A stretch of 52,664 nucleotides of DNA from a virus, in the IMG/VR virus record IMGVR_UViG_3300029998_000712, positions 1 through 52,664 of that record; one strand, written 5' to 3'. The notes under the pieces are model-generated. The model made no database searches, had not been told where the DNA came from, and was given only the letters and a program-made list of their open reading frames with translations. Positions 6,807 to 15,115 of this stretch are shown piece after piece (positions within the stretch are counted from its first letter, which is position 1; every line of letters begins with the position of its first letter). The position numbers and the translations under genes are program-made.

Positions 6807-7774
6807 TTTAATTCTATTATGGTTTTAAATTCTTCTAATATTTTATTTTTATTGATAGAATCTGATTTGTTTATATAGTCAATCACCATTTCATTTAATG
6901 ATAATGAACTTTCATTTAATTCCAATATATCTTCCTTATCTTTTATTATTTCATCATCTGAATAACTTATATTCACTATGTCATTTTCTGAAATTAACAT
7001 ATCTATTTTGATTTTGTTGTCAATTAATATTTTTTTATTTATATTAAGACTAACATAATTATTATTAAATATTTCTTTATTAATATTTAAATCTGATTCG
7101 GAATTTATTGAAATCTTTTTGAAATTTGGACTTATTTTATTTTTTACAAATTTATCTTTATCATTATAAACATCAAGTATGATGAATCCTTTGGTTTCAT
7201 CACTTTCTGTATTGTATGGTGATCCTAAATTTTTTATGTTTTTTACTACACCATTTTTATCATAAAATCCATTATAACACTTTTTAAATTTTCTTAATTT
7301 GTTTATGATGATGTCTTTTTTTGATGAATTTAAATAGTCAAAATTGAAGAAACATATATCTGATTCAAATTTATCAATATCTTCAATTTTTGTATTATAT
7401 GGTAATATTGTGAATACTTGTTCAACTAATAATTTTATTTGAGTAGGCTCATTAATTACTTCTATGTTTTTGAAATTTTTAAGTATGTTAAGTGATAGTT
7501 TATCATTTTCTCCTTCTATTATATAAACAGGTAAAATTTCTGATATTCTTTCAAATAATTTTTGTATGAAATTTAGAACAGTCAAATCAATATTCTTTGA
7601 TTTGTATAGAAAGTTACCTAAATGAATTAGAATATCATTTGGTTTTACATTTTCTGTTAGATATGGAATAAATTCATTGTTATAATAAATCTCCATATTT
7701 TTAAGCCAATCTTTTGCTGATATATTTTTAGATATATTAAAATTTGTGTTACTTATTATGAATATTTTTGACAT
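6794..7774 (-). CDS. Degenerate metallophosphoesterase-like protein
   Basis: 326 residues. The order of motifs is that of calcineurin-like or SbcD/gp47-like phosphoesterases, but the metal ligands are changed. S-N-T-N-F-N at residues 8-13 stands where S-D-x-H-F-G is expected, L-G-N-F near residue 52 stands for G-D-F, and E-G-E-N-D near residue 92 stands for G-N-H-D. Further on, N-L-G-S-P-Y and K-G-F-I-I-L-D match the C-terminal half of SbcD-like domains. With Asp and His replaced by Asn at each site, hydrolase activity is unlikely. It overlaps the gene behind it by 19 bases and clusters with structural-looking proteins, so a binding or structural role is plausible. Confidence 0.65.
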   Translation of the reverse strand: MSKIFIISNTNFNISKNISAKDWLKNMEIYYNNEFIPYLTENVKPNDILIHLGNFLYKSKNIDLTVLNFIQKLFERISEILPVYIIEGENDKLSLNILKNFKNIEVINEPTQIKLLVEQVFTILPYNTKIEDIDKFESDICFFNFDYLNSSKKDIIINKLRKFKKCYNGFYDKNGVVKNIKNLGSPYNTESDETKGFIILDVYNDKDKFVKNKISPNFKKISINSESDLNINKEIFNNNYVSLNINKKILIDNKIKIDMLISENDIVNISYSDDEIIKDKEDILELNESSLSLNEMVIDYINKSDSINKNKILEEFKTIIELNKKK

Positions 7775-8112
7775 CCTTCTATAAATTTTAATTTAATTTT
7801 TCTTAGAATTTTCTTATATGATTTAAAAACATTAGTTGAAAAATCTACAATTTTTAAGACATGTGTGTTTTCATTGTCTATTTCTATAGAATAATAGTTT
7901 AAAAATGTATCATCATCTAAATTAGTTATTTTTTCAAAATAAAAAAAATTGTCTAATATACTACGCAATAAATAATCATCATTTTTAATTATTATCAATA
8001 TTGACCAATCGATTCTTGAATGATAATATTTAATATTTAGATATTTTAATATCAATTCAGAATATTTTTGTCCATATCTACTGAAATTGTCACTGCATAT
8101 GTCATCTTTCAT
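7756..8112 (-). CDS. Hypothetical protein
   Basis: 118 residues, Ile/Lys/Tyr-rich with no motif that I recognise. The start overlaps the stop of 8109-8474 by 4 bases and its end overlaps the phosphoesterase-like gene by 19 bases, so it belongs to a tightly coupled leftward operon of four genes (8916 to 6794). Confidence 0.65.
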   Translation of the reverse strand: MKDDICSDNFSRYGQKYSELILKYLNIKYYHSRIDWSILIIIKNDDYLLRSILDNFFYFEKITNLDDDTFLNYYSIEIDNENTHVLKIVDFSTNVFKSYKKILRKIKLKFIEGCQKYS

Positions 8113-8474
8113 ATATTATTTATTTTTTTAATTTTTTCTTTTCTTTCTAACTGAATTAAGCTGTTTTCGATATCACCTATTATGCGTTCAGCATTGAATT
8201 CAACATTCATATTCCATTGGTTGAAATCAAAATCTATTATAGAAATACCAAGTATTTTTGTGTCTTTATATATTGTCACATCTTGTTTTTTTATGTGAGA
8301 ATTGATGCTATAATCTAATAAATTGCTTATAAATTTATAATTTTCATTAGATGTTGTTGCTGATATTTTTATGTAATCACCATAAAATATAATATCTGAT
8401 AATTTGAATAACATATCATATATTTTTATATTTATGATATATTTTTTGAAATTTATTTTGTTTGAAACTAGCAT
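8109..8474 (-). CDS. Structural-looking protein, paralogue of 8482-8916
   Basis: 121 residues. The segment I-S-A-T-T-S-N-E-N-Y-K-F near residue 35, followed by I-x-I-I-D-F-D-F-N and V-E-F-N-A, parallels M-T-A-T-T-S-L-N-N-F-E-K and V-K-F-E-I in the neighbour at 8482-8916, and both end in a Lys/Arg/Glu helix. The two look like tandem duplicates. The beta-rich pattern is reminiscent of small phage tail proteins, but I cannot name the family. Confidence 0.65.
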   Translation of the reverse strand: MLVSNKINFKKYIINIKIYDMLFKLSDIIFYGDYIKISATTSNENYKFISNLLDYSINSHIKKQDVTIYKDTKILGISIIDFDFNQWNMNVEFNAERIIGDIENSLIQLERKEKIKKINNI

Positions 8475-8481
8475 ATAAATA

Positions 8482-8916
8482 TTAAATTTTATTACTTAAT
8501 TCACAAATATGATTTAATTTATTTATCTTATCTTTTCTTTTCTTTCTTTCTTCCTTCTTTCTTATTGCTTTAATTAAATCATCATCATAATATACATAGT
8601 CAACAGAGAAATCAGTTTCTATTAAATTGTAATCTTGATTAATTTCAAATTTTACAGGAAATACTCCATTTAATATTCTACCGTTGTAATCAGTATTAAC
8701 TTTATGAACTGATTTATAATTATATTGATCACTGAAGCACCAATCTTTTAATTTTTCGAAGTTATTTAATGATGTTGTTGCTGTCATTTCTATTGTAGAA
8801 CTTTGCATATTGGTATAATGTTGTAGTCTCCCACCACTAAATTGTATTGGTAATGAGTTGTTTGTTATTTTTAGATTTGTGATATCAAAATCTATATTGT
8901 TAATTGTTGTGCTCAT
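8482..8916 (-). CDS. Structural-looking protein, paralogue of 8109-8474
   Basis: 144 residues and first gene of its leftward operon. It is beta-rich through residue 115 (F-D-I-T-N-L-K-I, then M-T-A-T-T-S, then F-P-V-K-F-E-I), then a highly charged helix with K-K-E-E-R-K-K-R-K-D. Similar to the adjacent gene (see 8109). A virion or baseplate accessory role is possible but unproven. Confidence 0.65.
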   Translation of the reverse strand: MSTTINNIDFDITNLKITNNSLPIQFSGGRLQHYTNMQSSTIEMTATTSLNNFEKLKDWCFSDQYNYKSVHKVNTDYNGRILNGVFPVKFEINQDYNLIETDFSVDYVYYDDDLIKAIRKKEERKKRKDKINKLNHICELSNKI

Positions 8917-8988
8917 TATATGATATTATTTTATTTTTTGTATTATAAAAAAAATGAATTGTTTATTCATATTCATTGAACTGATATT

Positions 8989-9010
8989 TTTTAATATATA
9001 AAAAAAATAA
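8989..9010 (+). promoter_or_regulatory. Candidate phage promoter, TATATA/poly-A motif
   Basis: ttaatatataaaaaaaataa lies 10-32 bases before the ATG at 9021, matching the blocks upstream of the sheath, tube and hub genes. Confidence 0.35.
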
Positions 9011-9020
9011 TTAAGTAATA

Positions 9021-9470
9021 ATGATAAAATATTTTGCATATGGTAGTAATATATCTGAGTATAGAATGAAAAATGAAAGAAATATTAATTTTTCATCAAG
9101 AAAATTCGCAACGTTAGAAAATTATAAATTAGTTTTTAATAAAGTATCTAAGAAAAATTGTTATTTAGGATTTGCTAATGTTATTCCATCTGATGATGAT
9201 ATTGTCGAAGGTGCGTTATATGAGATTGAAGAGTCTGATATTAAAAGAATAGATAAATTTGAAGGACATCCCATGCATTATACAAGAGAAGAAATTGATG
9301 TTTTTTGTGATGACGAAAAAGTTAGAGCATTAATTTATGTTGCTAATTCATCTATGGTTAGAAAAAATATATTACCTGATAAGAATTACCTAAAATATAT
9401 TTTGGAAGGTAAAGATATATTTAGTCCTGATTACTATGAAAAATTGTCAAATACCAATACATTAGATTAA
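9021..9470 (+). CDS. Gamma-glutamylcyclotransferase-like protein
   Basis: 149 residues with the GGCT/AIG2 fold signature: F-A-Y-G-S-N at residues 5-10 (the substrate-binding Y-G-S-N loop), G-A-L-Y-E-I near 74, and F-E-G near 89, whose Glu is in the usual position of the catalytic acid, followed by Y-T-R. The family cleaves gamma-glutamyl amino acids or gamma-glutamylamines to 5-oxoproline. Phage homologues exist, but the substrate during infection is unknown. It is a lone rightward gene whose end overlaps a convergent gene by 9 bases. Confidence 0.82.
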   Translation: MIKYFAYGSNISEYRMKNERNINFSSRKFATLENYKLVFNKVSKKNCYLGFANVIPSDDDIVEGALYEIEESDIKRIDKFEGHPMHYTREEIDVFCDDEKVRALIYVANSSMVRKNILPDKNYLKYILEGKDIFSPDYYEKLSNTNTLD

Positions 9471-9968
9471 ACTATCATTGATTCTTAAATTATTTAATTT
9501 ATTTTTTATATTAATTTTGAAGAATTTATTATCACTCATTTCTTTGAATCTTGCATAATTTTTTTCTATCTGATATAGATAAATACTATTATTAGAATGT
9601 TTTATGTGATTTAATTGATCACCTTCGTAAGATATGACACTACTTTGATGTGTAATTATATTATTATTTTTCATTGAACCGTATATAAATGATGGTTGGT
9701 CTATTATTGTTACATTATTTAATTTTGATACTTCTGTGAATAAATCAAAATCAATACTATTTAAATATGATTCTGAAATATTAGTATTATCACATTTTAT
9801 TAATGAGTTGTTTATCAATTCTATTAGATTTCTATATTCTTTAGTAAATTTTGAAGTTATGCTATATTTGTCTCTTATTGTGTATAATGACATACCAGAT
9901 AATTTTTGATTTCTTTTGATATTTTTTATATCTCTAATTACTTTAATCTTAAGCCATTCATTTGTCAT
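9462..9968 (-). CDS. Hypothetical protein, end of baseplate operon
   Basis: 168 residues. Basic N-terminus (K-V-I-R-D-I-K-N-I-K-R-N near residue 9) and an Asn/Ser-rich middle; no family recognised. Its start base overlaps the stop of the upstream gene by one base. It is the last gene of the leftward operon that starts at 19123, so expression with baseplate genes is expected. Confidence 0.6.
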   Translation of the reverse strand: MTNEWLKIKVIRDIKNIKRNQKLSGMSLYTIRDKYSITSKFTKEYRNLIELINNSLIKCDNTNISESYLNSIDFDLFTEVSKLNNVTIIDQPSFIYGSMKNNNIITHQSSVISYEGDQLNHIKHSNNSIYLYQIEKNYARFKEMSDNKFFKINIKNKLNNLRINDSLI

Positions 9969-10258
9969 TATAATATTCCTTCATTTTTTGCTTCTTCTAT
10001 TGCTAATCTTTGTCTTTCTTCAATTTCTTTTCTGTGTTTAAGAGCATCCCTTTTTAGTTGTTTAGATGTTTGTATTACAAATTCTAAATTCTGTCTTAAT
10101 CGTATGGATGCAATTTTAAAATCTTTTTTGTAAAGTTTATAATAATCTAATCTACAAAAATTCAACTTATCTATAATTTCTTCTATTGGATTATTTTCTG
10201 CATCATATTCATCTTCATCTTCATATCCAGATTCTTCATCTTCATAATAATTTTTCAT
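9968..10258 (-). CDS. Hypothetical acidic/helical protein
   Basis: 96 residues. Residues 1-25 are strongly acidic (E-D-E-E-S-G-Y-E-D-E-D-E), and the rest is a charged helix with Arg/Lys and a likely coiled coil at 65-90. It overlaps the upstream gene by 17 bases. No family recognised. Confidence 0.6.
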   Translation of the reverse strand: MKNYYEDEESGYEDEDEYDAENNPIEEIIDKLNFCRLDYYKLYKKDFKIASIRLRQNLEFVIQTSKQLKRDALKHRKEIEERQRLAIEEAKNEGIL

Positions 10259-10442
10259 TTATGTTATTTATTTTTTCTTTTCTTAAAAATATGTTTGCAT
10301 CTTTATAAAAAGATATGAAAATTTTTTTATAATTTATAAATTCTTCTATTTTTATGTGCTCAATATTTTTATTTATCAACATTTCATTTATATATTTTAA
10401 ATATAAACCATATGCTATATTATCAAGTTCTGATGCTGTCAT
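10242..10442 (-). CDS. Hypothetical small protein
   Basis: 66 residues, Ile/Lys/Asn-rich with no recognised motif. It overlaps the gene behind it by 4 bases (ATGA type) and the gene ahead by 17 bases, which supports it as a real, translationally coupled gene. Confidence 0.55.
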   Translation of the reverse strand: MTASELDNIAYGLYLKYINEMLINKNIEHIKIEEFINYKKIFISFYKDANIFLRKEKINNINEKLL

Positions 10443-10771
10443 TTGTATATTTTTTTTAGCTTATCTTTTCTTAATTTTCTCAATCTGCTTATTTTATTAA
10501 CATTTTTAAAAAAACTAATTACAGTTGAGCAATTACTATTATGTATAAAAATATAAACGTCTATATATATGGAGTCTATTTCTATGTTGTTTGTTTCATC
10601 GCATATAACTTTATATAAATTTATATTGTTATTAGATATATTTTTATTTAGAATATTAGATATATAAGATTTTATCATGTACCTTGAATTACTATTATTT
10701 TCAGATATAATTAAATCATCTAATAATTTGTATATTTCATTTTGTATTGTTTGAATCATTATAATATTCAT
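10439..10771 (-). CDS. Hypothetical protein
   Basis: 110 residues, no recognised domain; ends in a Lys/Arg-rich tail. The first 35 bases overlap the end of the PfkB kinase gene. A start at the internal Met at codon 5 (10759) is also possible and would shorten the overlap. Confidence 0.55.
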   Translation of the reverse strand: MNIIMIQTIQNEIYKLLDDLIISENNSNSRYMIKSYISNILNKNISNNNINLYKVICDETNNIEIDSIYIDVYIFIHNSNCSTVISFFKNVNKISRLRKLRKDKLKKIYK

Positions 10772-11714
10772 TTAGTAATCTATTTTTATCAATTGAAACT
10801 ACTCCAACTTTTTCACATGCAATTCCTCCTGCTAAATTTGAAATTTTTGCTATCTCTTCTATTTCTATATCATTAATTAACATTGATAAAACAGATATAA
10901 CAGAATCACCAGCACCAGACACATCAATTATGTTTCTTTGTGTTGTAGGTATTATCTTACTTATTATTTTACCTTCTTTTTTATAAGAAATAAATATACC
11001 ATTTTCTGATAGTGTAATAAATATAATATTTATTCCTTTATTATGAAGTATAATGGATCCTTCTTTAAGTAGTTCATTTTTATCTGATATATTTAAATTA
11101 ATACTTTCTTTGAATTCCTTAAAATTTGGTTTGAATAGTTTAATATTTTCGTAATAGTTGAAATTTTTTTTCTTAGGATCTACTAATATAGAAATTCCTA
11201 ATGAATTTGCTTTTTCGATTATAATTTTTATTATGTTTTCATTTAATACTCCTTTATCATAATCTTGAAATAACACGCAATCTACATGTTCATTTTCTAT
11301 TGTTGAGATAACCAATGAAATTAGGTTATCTGATTCATTATTTAAATCTTCAGTTATTTCTTCATCTATTCTTAAAATTTGGCATTTATTTCCAATTATT
11401 CTGGTTTTGTTTGTAGTTATTCTGATGCTAGATTGAATAATATAATTTGTTGATATTTCTTTTTCTTTCAATAAAGATAATATTGCATCTCCATTATTAT
11501 CTTTACCGATAACTGAGCATAATATAGGAGTACCACCAAGATTTTTTATGTTGTATGCTACGTTTGCAGCTCCGCCTAATTTATTTTCTTTTTTTATTAT
11601 ATCTACAATTGGTACAGGTGCTTCTGGTGAAATTCTATCAACATTACCAAAAAAATAAGAATCGAGCATAACATCTCCTATGATTAATATTTTTTTATTT
11701 TTAAATATTGTCAT
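10737..11714 (-). CDS. PfkB-family kinase, heptose-7-phosphate kinase (HldE/RfaE domain I)-like
   Basis: 325 residues over the full PfkB fold. D-V-M-L-D near residue 14, S-P-E-A-P-V-P near 29 and G-G-A-A-N-V-A near 47 are typical of the HldE/RfaE N-terminal kinase rather than of ribokinases. D-P-K-K near 181 and the anion hole with catalytic Asp, D-V-S-G-A-G-D-S, near 264-271 are intact. HldE domain I phosphorylates D-glycero-D-manno-heptose-7-phosphate for lipopolysaccharide core synthesis; the nucleotidyltransferase domain is absent here. It sits in the baseplate operon, immediately after the hub lysin, which is an odd place for a sugar kinase. Its substrate in the phage is unknown. Confidence 0.82.
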   Translation of the reverse strand: MTIFKNKKILIIGDVMLDSYFFGNVDRISPEAPVPIVDIIKKENKLGGAANVAYNIKNLGGTPILCSVIGKDNNGDAILSLLKEKEISTNYIIQSSIRITTNKTRIIGNKCQILRIDEEITEDLNNESDNLISLVISTIENEHVDCVLFQDYDKGVLNENIIKIIIEKANSLGISILVDPKKKNFNYYENIKLFKPNFKEFKESINLNISDKNELLKEGSIILHNKGINIIFITLSENGIFISYKKEGKIISKIIPTTQRNIIDVSGAGDSVISVLSMLINDIEIEEIAKISNLAGGIACEKVGVVSIDKNRLLNEYYNDSNNTK

Positions 11715-11771
11715 TTATAAAAAATTATTTATGGAGTTATATAAATATTTATAAAAAAAGTTTTATAGATT

Positions 11772-13616
11772 TTATGCAAATACTGTTCCGCCTATTGTTA
11801 CTCCACCACTTGCAAGTAATTTGTTTCTATATCCAATATTAGTTCCTGCTCCATACGCTTTTGATGATGCTGCTGTGAATTTTACTATATTTTTAGGAAC
11901 TTTTGATAATATATAAATTGCAGACTGAAATATACTTTTTTGATTTTTAGCATTTGGACCATCTGTAAAATTTTTACTTGGTCTGTGTCCATTTGCATTT
12001 GTTCCAGTGACAGATTGAAATTGATTTTTTGCTGTCAATATAGAATATACACTATTTGATCCTCCTTTTGTTCTAGCTCTATTTAACATTACAGCCATAC
12101 ACCAAGCTCTTTCTTCAGTATTATGGGATGCTTCTGCGTATACCGCTCTTATTAACATATTCCATTCTGTTTCACTCATTTTTCTACCCAAATATGAATC
12201 TGCTGATTTTTTAGCTAACTCTGCACTAACAGAATCACCAATAACTATAGGAGAGCCGTATATATCTTCCAATGATATATTATTGTTTACATCACATGGT
12301 ATGCTTGATGATGATGCAGAATATGAACTACCTTTATATTCTCCTTTTCCTGTATTTGAACCTTTTTGAGCATCTCCTTTTCTTACTGGCCATTCAAAAT
12401 ATAATTCGGGATCAACTTTTTTATTTGCTGGAGTAGTTACTGAGAAATGTAAATGTGGTCCTGTCGTGTGTCCTCCAGTGTTTCCTACTAAGCCTATTGG
12501 ATTTCCTGTTTTTACAATTGAATTTGCATTGACTAACATTTTACTCAAATGACAATATCCAGTTTTGAAACCATTTGTGTGTTTTATTACAATTGTGTTT
12601 CCTCCTCCATATTGACTATCAAATGATGCTGATACTACAATACCGTCAAATGAACTTACCACAACAGTTCCTATTGGTGCTGCTATATCTAATCCTGCAT
12701 GAAATGTCACTCCTTCTCCTTTAAGTTGTCTTGGTCCAAATCTACATGATACTCTAACACCTAATAATGGAAGAACCATTTCTGAACTTGTTGGTATATA
12801 ATCTGTTGCAGTGTTTGATTTTAATTCTTCACATCCAGCGGAGTTTAACATATTTATACGATTTAATAAGTTTGCATAATCAGCATCATTTGGCATTATC
12901 AAATCAGTGTCATTTACTGAACTAAATGTTTCTGATGGTCTTTCCGCTGAACTAACAGCTCCATTATCAACAATTTTAACATTTCTTGATACAAAATCTT
13001 CTCTTATCGCTGTGTACTCATCACATATCATATCAAGTTTTGTCTTTATTAGTGGTCCTCCAATACTATCAATCATTGATGTTACGCTTCTAAATTCATT
13101 TATAAATTTATCCATCCAATCAAAAAATCTTGTGCCTAATACTGCTTCTTGACCTGCGTTTTTTGATCCTAAATTTAATGTTTGAGTATTGTCTTTAAGT
13201 TCTAAATTTATAGAATCTCTTTCTAATGAAAGTTTATTATAATAATAATCAAGAGATAGTGATGTATCATCTGAATATATTTGTGTTCTATCATCATATA
13301 ATAATGCAGTGAATCTTGTATATTCATCATCACTTAACCCGTTAAGTCTAGTTTGTAAATTTATATTATTATTCTCTGAATATATATAATATGGTGAATA
13401 TAAATCATCTGATAAGTAAAGAATATTAACTAATTTACCAATTGCTGGAACAGAAAATTCTTTTCCACTTAAATCTCCAAATGGATAAGCCCATGGAATA
13501 TCTTTAACATCAATTCCATGATATAATGTTTGCACTCTTACTTTTATTCTACCTTTTTTTGCTGAATCAATATTTTCTTCTACTATTCCAACGTAAAAAT
13601 CTCTTAATAATTCCAT
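11772..13616 (-). CDS. gp5-like baseplate hub with M23 peptidase and SleB-type hydrolase domains
   Basis: 614 residues. Residues 1-90 look like the OB domain of T4 gp5 / phage spike proteins (F-Y-V-G-I-V-E, G-R-I-K-V-R-V). Residues about 285-400 form an M23/LytM zinc endopeptidase, with H-A-G-L-D near 305 and the G-P-H-L-H-F motif near 392. Residues about 478-614 match cell-wall hydrolase 2 (SleB): R-A-V-Y-A-E-A, then N-Q-F-Q-S-V. T4 gp5 has a lysozyme instead. The protein probably forms the needle hub and locally digests peptidoglycan by cutting peptides and, with the SleB-type domain, glycan or amide bonds. It lies directly behind the gp27-like hub genes. Confidence 0.85.
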   Translation of the reverse strand: MELLRDFYVGIVEENIDSAKKGRIKVRVQTLYHGIDVKDIPWAYPFGDLSGKEFSVPAIGKLVNILYLSDDLYSPYYIYSENNNINLQTRLNGLSDDEYTRFTALLYDDRTQIYSDDTSLSLDYYYNKLSLERDSINLELKDNTQTLNLGSKNAGQEAVLGTRFFDWMDKFINEFRSVTSMIDSIGGPLIKTKLDMICDEYTAIREDFVSRNVKIVDNGAVSSAERPSETFSSVNDTDLIMPNDADYANLLNRINMLNSAGCEELKSNTATDYIPTSSEMVLPLLGVRVSCRFGPRQLKGEGVTFHAGLDIAAPIGTVVVSSFDGIVVSASFDSQYGGGNTIVIKHTNGFKTGYCHLSKMLVNANSIVKTGNPIGLVGNTGGHTTGPHLHFSVTTPANKKVDPELYFEWPVRKGDAQKGSNTGKGEYKGSSYSASSSSIPCDVNNNISLEDIYGSPIVIGDSVSAELAKKSADSYLGRKMSETEWNMLIRAVYAEASHNTEERAWCMAVMLNRARTKGGSNSVYSILTAKNQFQSVTGTNANGHRPSKNFTDGPNAKNQKSIFQSAIYILSKVPKNIVKFTAASSKAYGAGTNIGYRNKLLASGGVTIGGTVFA

Positions 13617-13633
13617 TTATTTTATTATTTTAT

Positions 13634-15106
13634 TTAAAAATTTAAAGCTGATTTTGTTTCATCAATCAAATCTGTTAATAATCCTGAAGCAAGTTCTTTT
13701 CCAAGATTTTTTATACTTGTTCTGTTGTTAAAATCTGAGTTATAAACATTATCAGGCTCTATTTTATTTATGCCTGTCAGTTTAGTGAATTGATTTAATA
13801 ATCCATTTACTGCTGATCCTCTTGACTCTCTTAATTTTGTTTCAAGACTTGATACATAGTTGCTTCCTATTGTACTTATAGTTGTTTCAGCTTTAGTCAT
13901 TAGACTATTGAAAAATCCTTTAGATTGAATTGGACTATTGCTTTCTATGTCTTTCAAATCTTTGGTATAAGTCATTATACTGCTAATATTATCAGATTTA
14001 CCATTTGATGCTATAATATCTTCATATGGTTCAATGGTATAACTATTTTTAATTAATGGAAAACTACTTGATCTTTCTACTGATTTATAATAAATGTCAA
14101 AAGAAATTGTGGATGGCGTATTTGATACTCCATTGCCATATCCTCCTATTTCTATACTATCACCATAATTTCTACTCTCAAAAAAATTAAAATTGCAATC
14201 ATTTAATGTATATATTATTGATGACTTGCTTGATGCAATATTTTTAACATCATTATTTATATTATTAGTATTAATTGATGTATTATCAGATGATGTAGAT
14301 TTATTTTGTGGAATAGTAAAATTCCTCATATCATTTATTTGAATCATCATATTAAATCTCAAAACATTCTCAGGAAACATGTGTCGTTTATTCTTATAAC
14401 TATAAATCATAGTATTATATAATTCAGCTAAATACCAGCCTATCATAGACACATCTTCATTTAGTGTTATTGTAATTTTATCTTCTCCATATTTAGTCAT
14501 TTTATTATTTAAATTATTAATTCCGTCAATTTTTGTTATATAATATGATTTGGCCGATATGTTTCTGTTCGATTTACCGTTTAATGTATTTTCGAATATT
14601 TTAAAAAATGTGTTTCTAAATTCTTGCCAAAGTTTAAATCTATTTGTGTAATCTGTTGAACTTATGCTAGTGTATTTATTTATAAAAGATGAAAAACTAT
14701 TCTCAATTGAATAATTTTCCACAAAGAATGGAGAATTTTGTTCAAAGAATAATTCAAACGATGGTATAAGTGGATCTTCATAATAGAAATCATCATCTTT
14801 TATATTTAATGATCTTTTGAATGTGTTAGTATCAGAATCATATTTTTTTTGTACGTCTCTACCAAAACTTTTAGTTGTATCATCAGATGTATACCAAAAT
14901 TCTTCTTGCTTTGCATCTGATATGTGATTAGGATCATATGCATCAGTTTGTCCTTGAGTTAATCCTAAGGAATTGCCTATCATACTATTAGATAATTGTC
15001 CTAATGCAGATTGATCAGAATACCCTTTAATGTATTTTGCACTGTTACTACTGGTATCATTAATATTACCTAAAATTTCACTTGTTATCATTCCAACTAT
15101 ACTCAT
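13634..15106 (-). CDS. Baseplate / tail-tube-junction protein (gp48/gp54-like role)
   Basis: 490 residues. The region around residues 295-345 (Y-T-L-N-D-C-N-F-N-F-F-E, then T-I-S-F-D-I-Y-Y-K-S-V) has the pattern of tail-tube-like domains used by baseplate proteins that start the tube. The N-terminus is Ser/Asn-rich and flexible, and the C-terminal 100 residues are helical. It lies between the gp27-like hub gene and the gp5-like gene. I infer a baseplate or tube-initiator role; the exact T4 counterpart is uncertain. Confidence 0.6.
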   Translation of the reverse strand: MSIVGMITSEILGNINDTSSNSAKYIKGYSDQSALGQLSNSMIGNSLGLTQGQTDAYDPNHISDAKQEEFWYTSDDTTKSFGRDVQKKYDSDTNTFKRSLNIKDDDFYYEDPLIPSFELFFEQNSPFFVENYSIENSFSSFINKYTSISSTDYTNRFKLWQEFRNTFFKIFENTLNGKSNRNISAKSYYITKIDGINNLNNKMTKYGEDKITITLNEDVSMIGWYLAELYNTMIYSYKNKRHMFPENVLRFNMMIQINDMRNFTIPQNKSTSSDNTSINTNNINNDVKNIASSKSSIIYTLNDCNFNFFESRNYGDSIEIGGYGNGVSNTPSTISFDIYYKSVERSSSFPLIKNSYTIEPYEDIIASNGKSDNISSIMTYTKDLKDIESNSPIQSKGFFNSLMTKAETTISTIGSNYVSSLETKLRESRGSAVNGLLNQFTKLTGINKIEPDNVYNSDFNNRTSIKNLGKELASGLLTDLIDETKSALNF

Positions 15107-15115
15107 ATTTCATTA

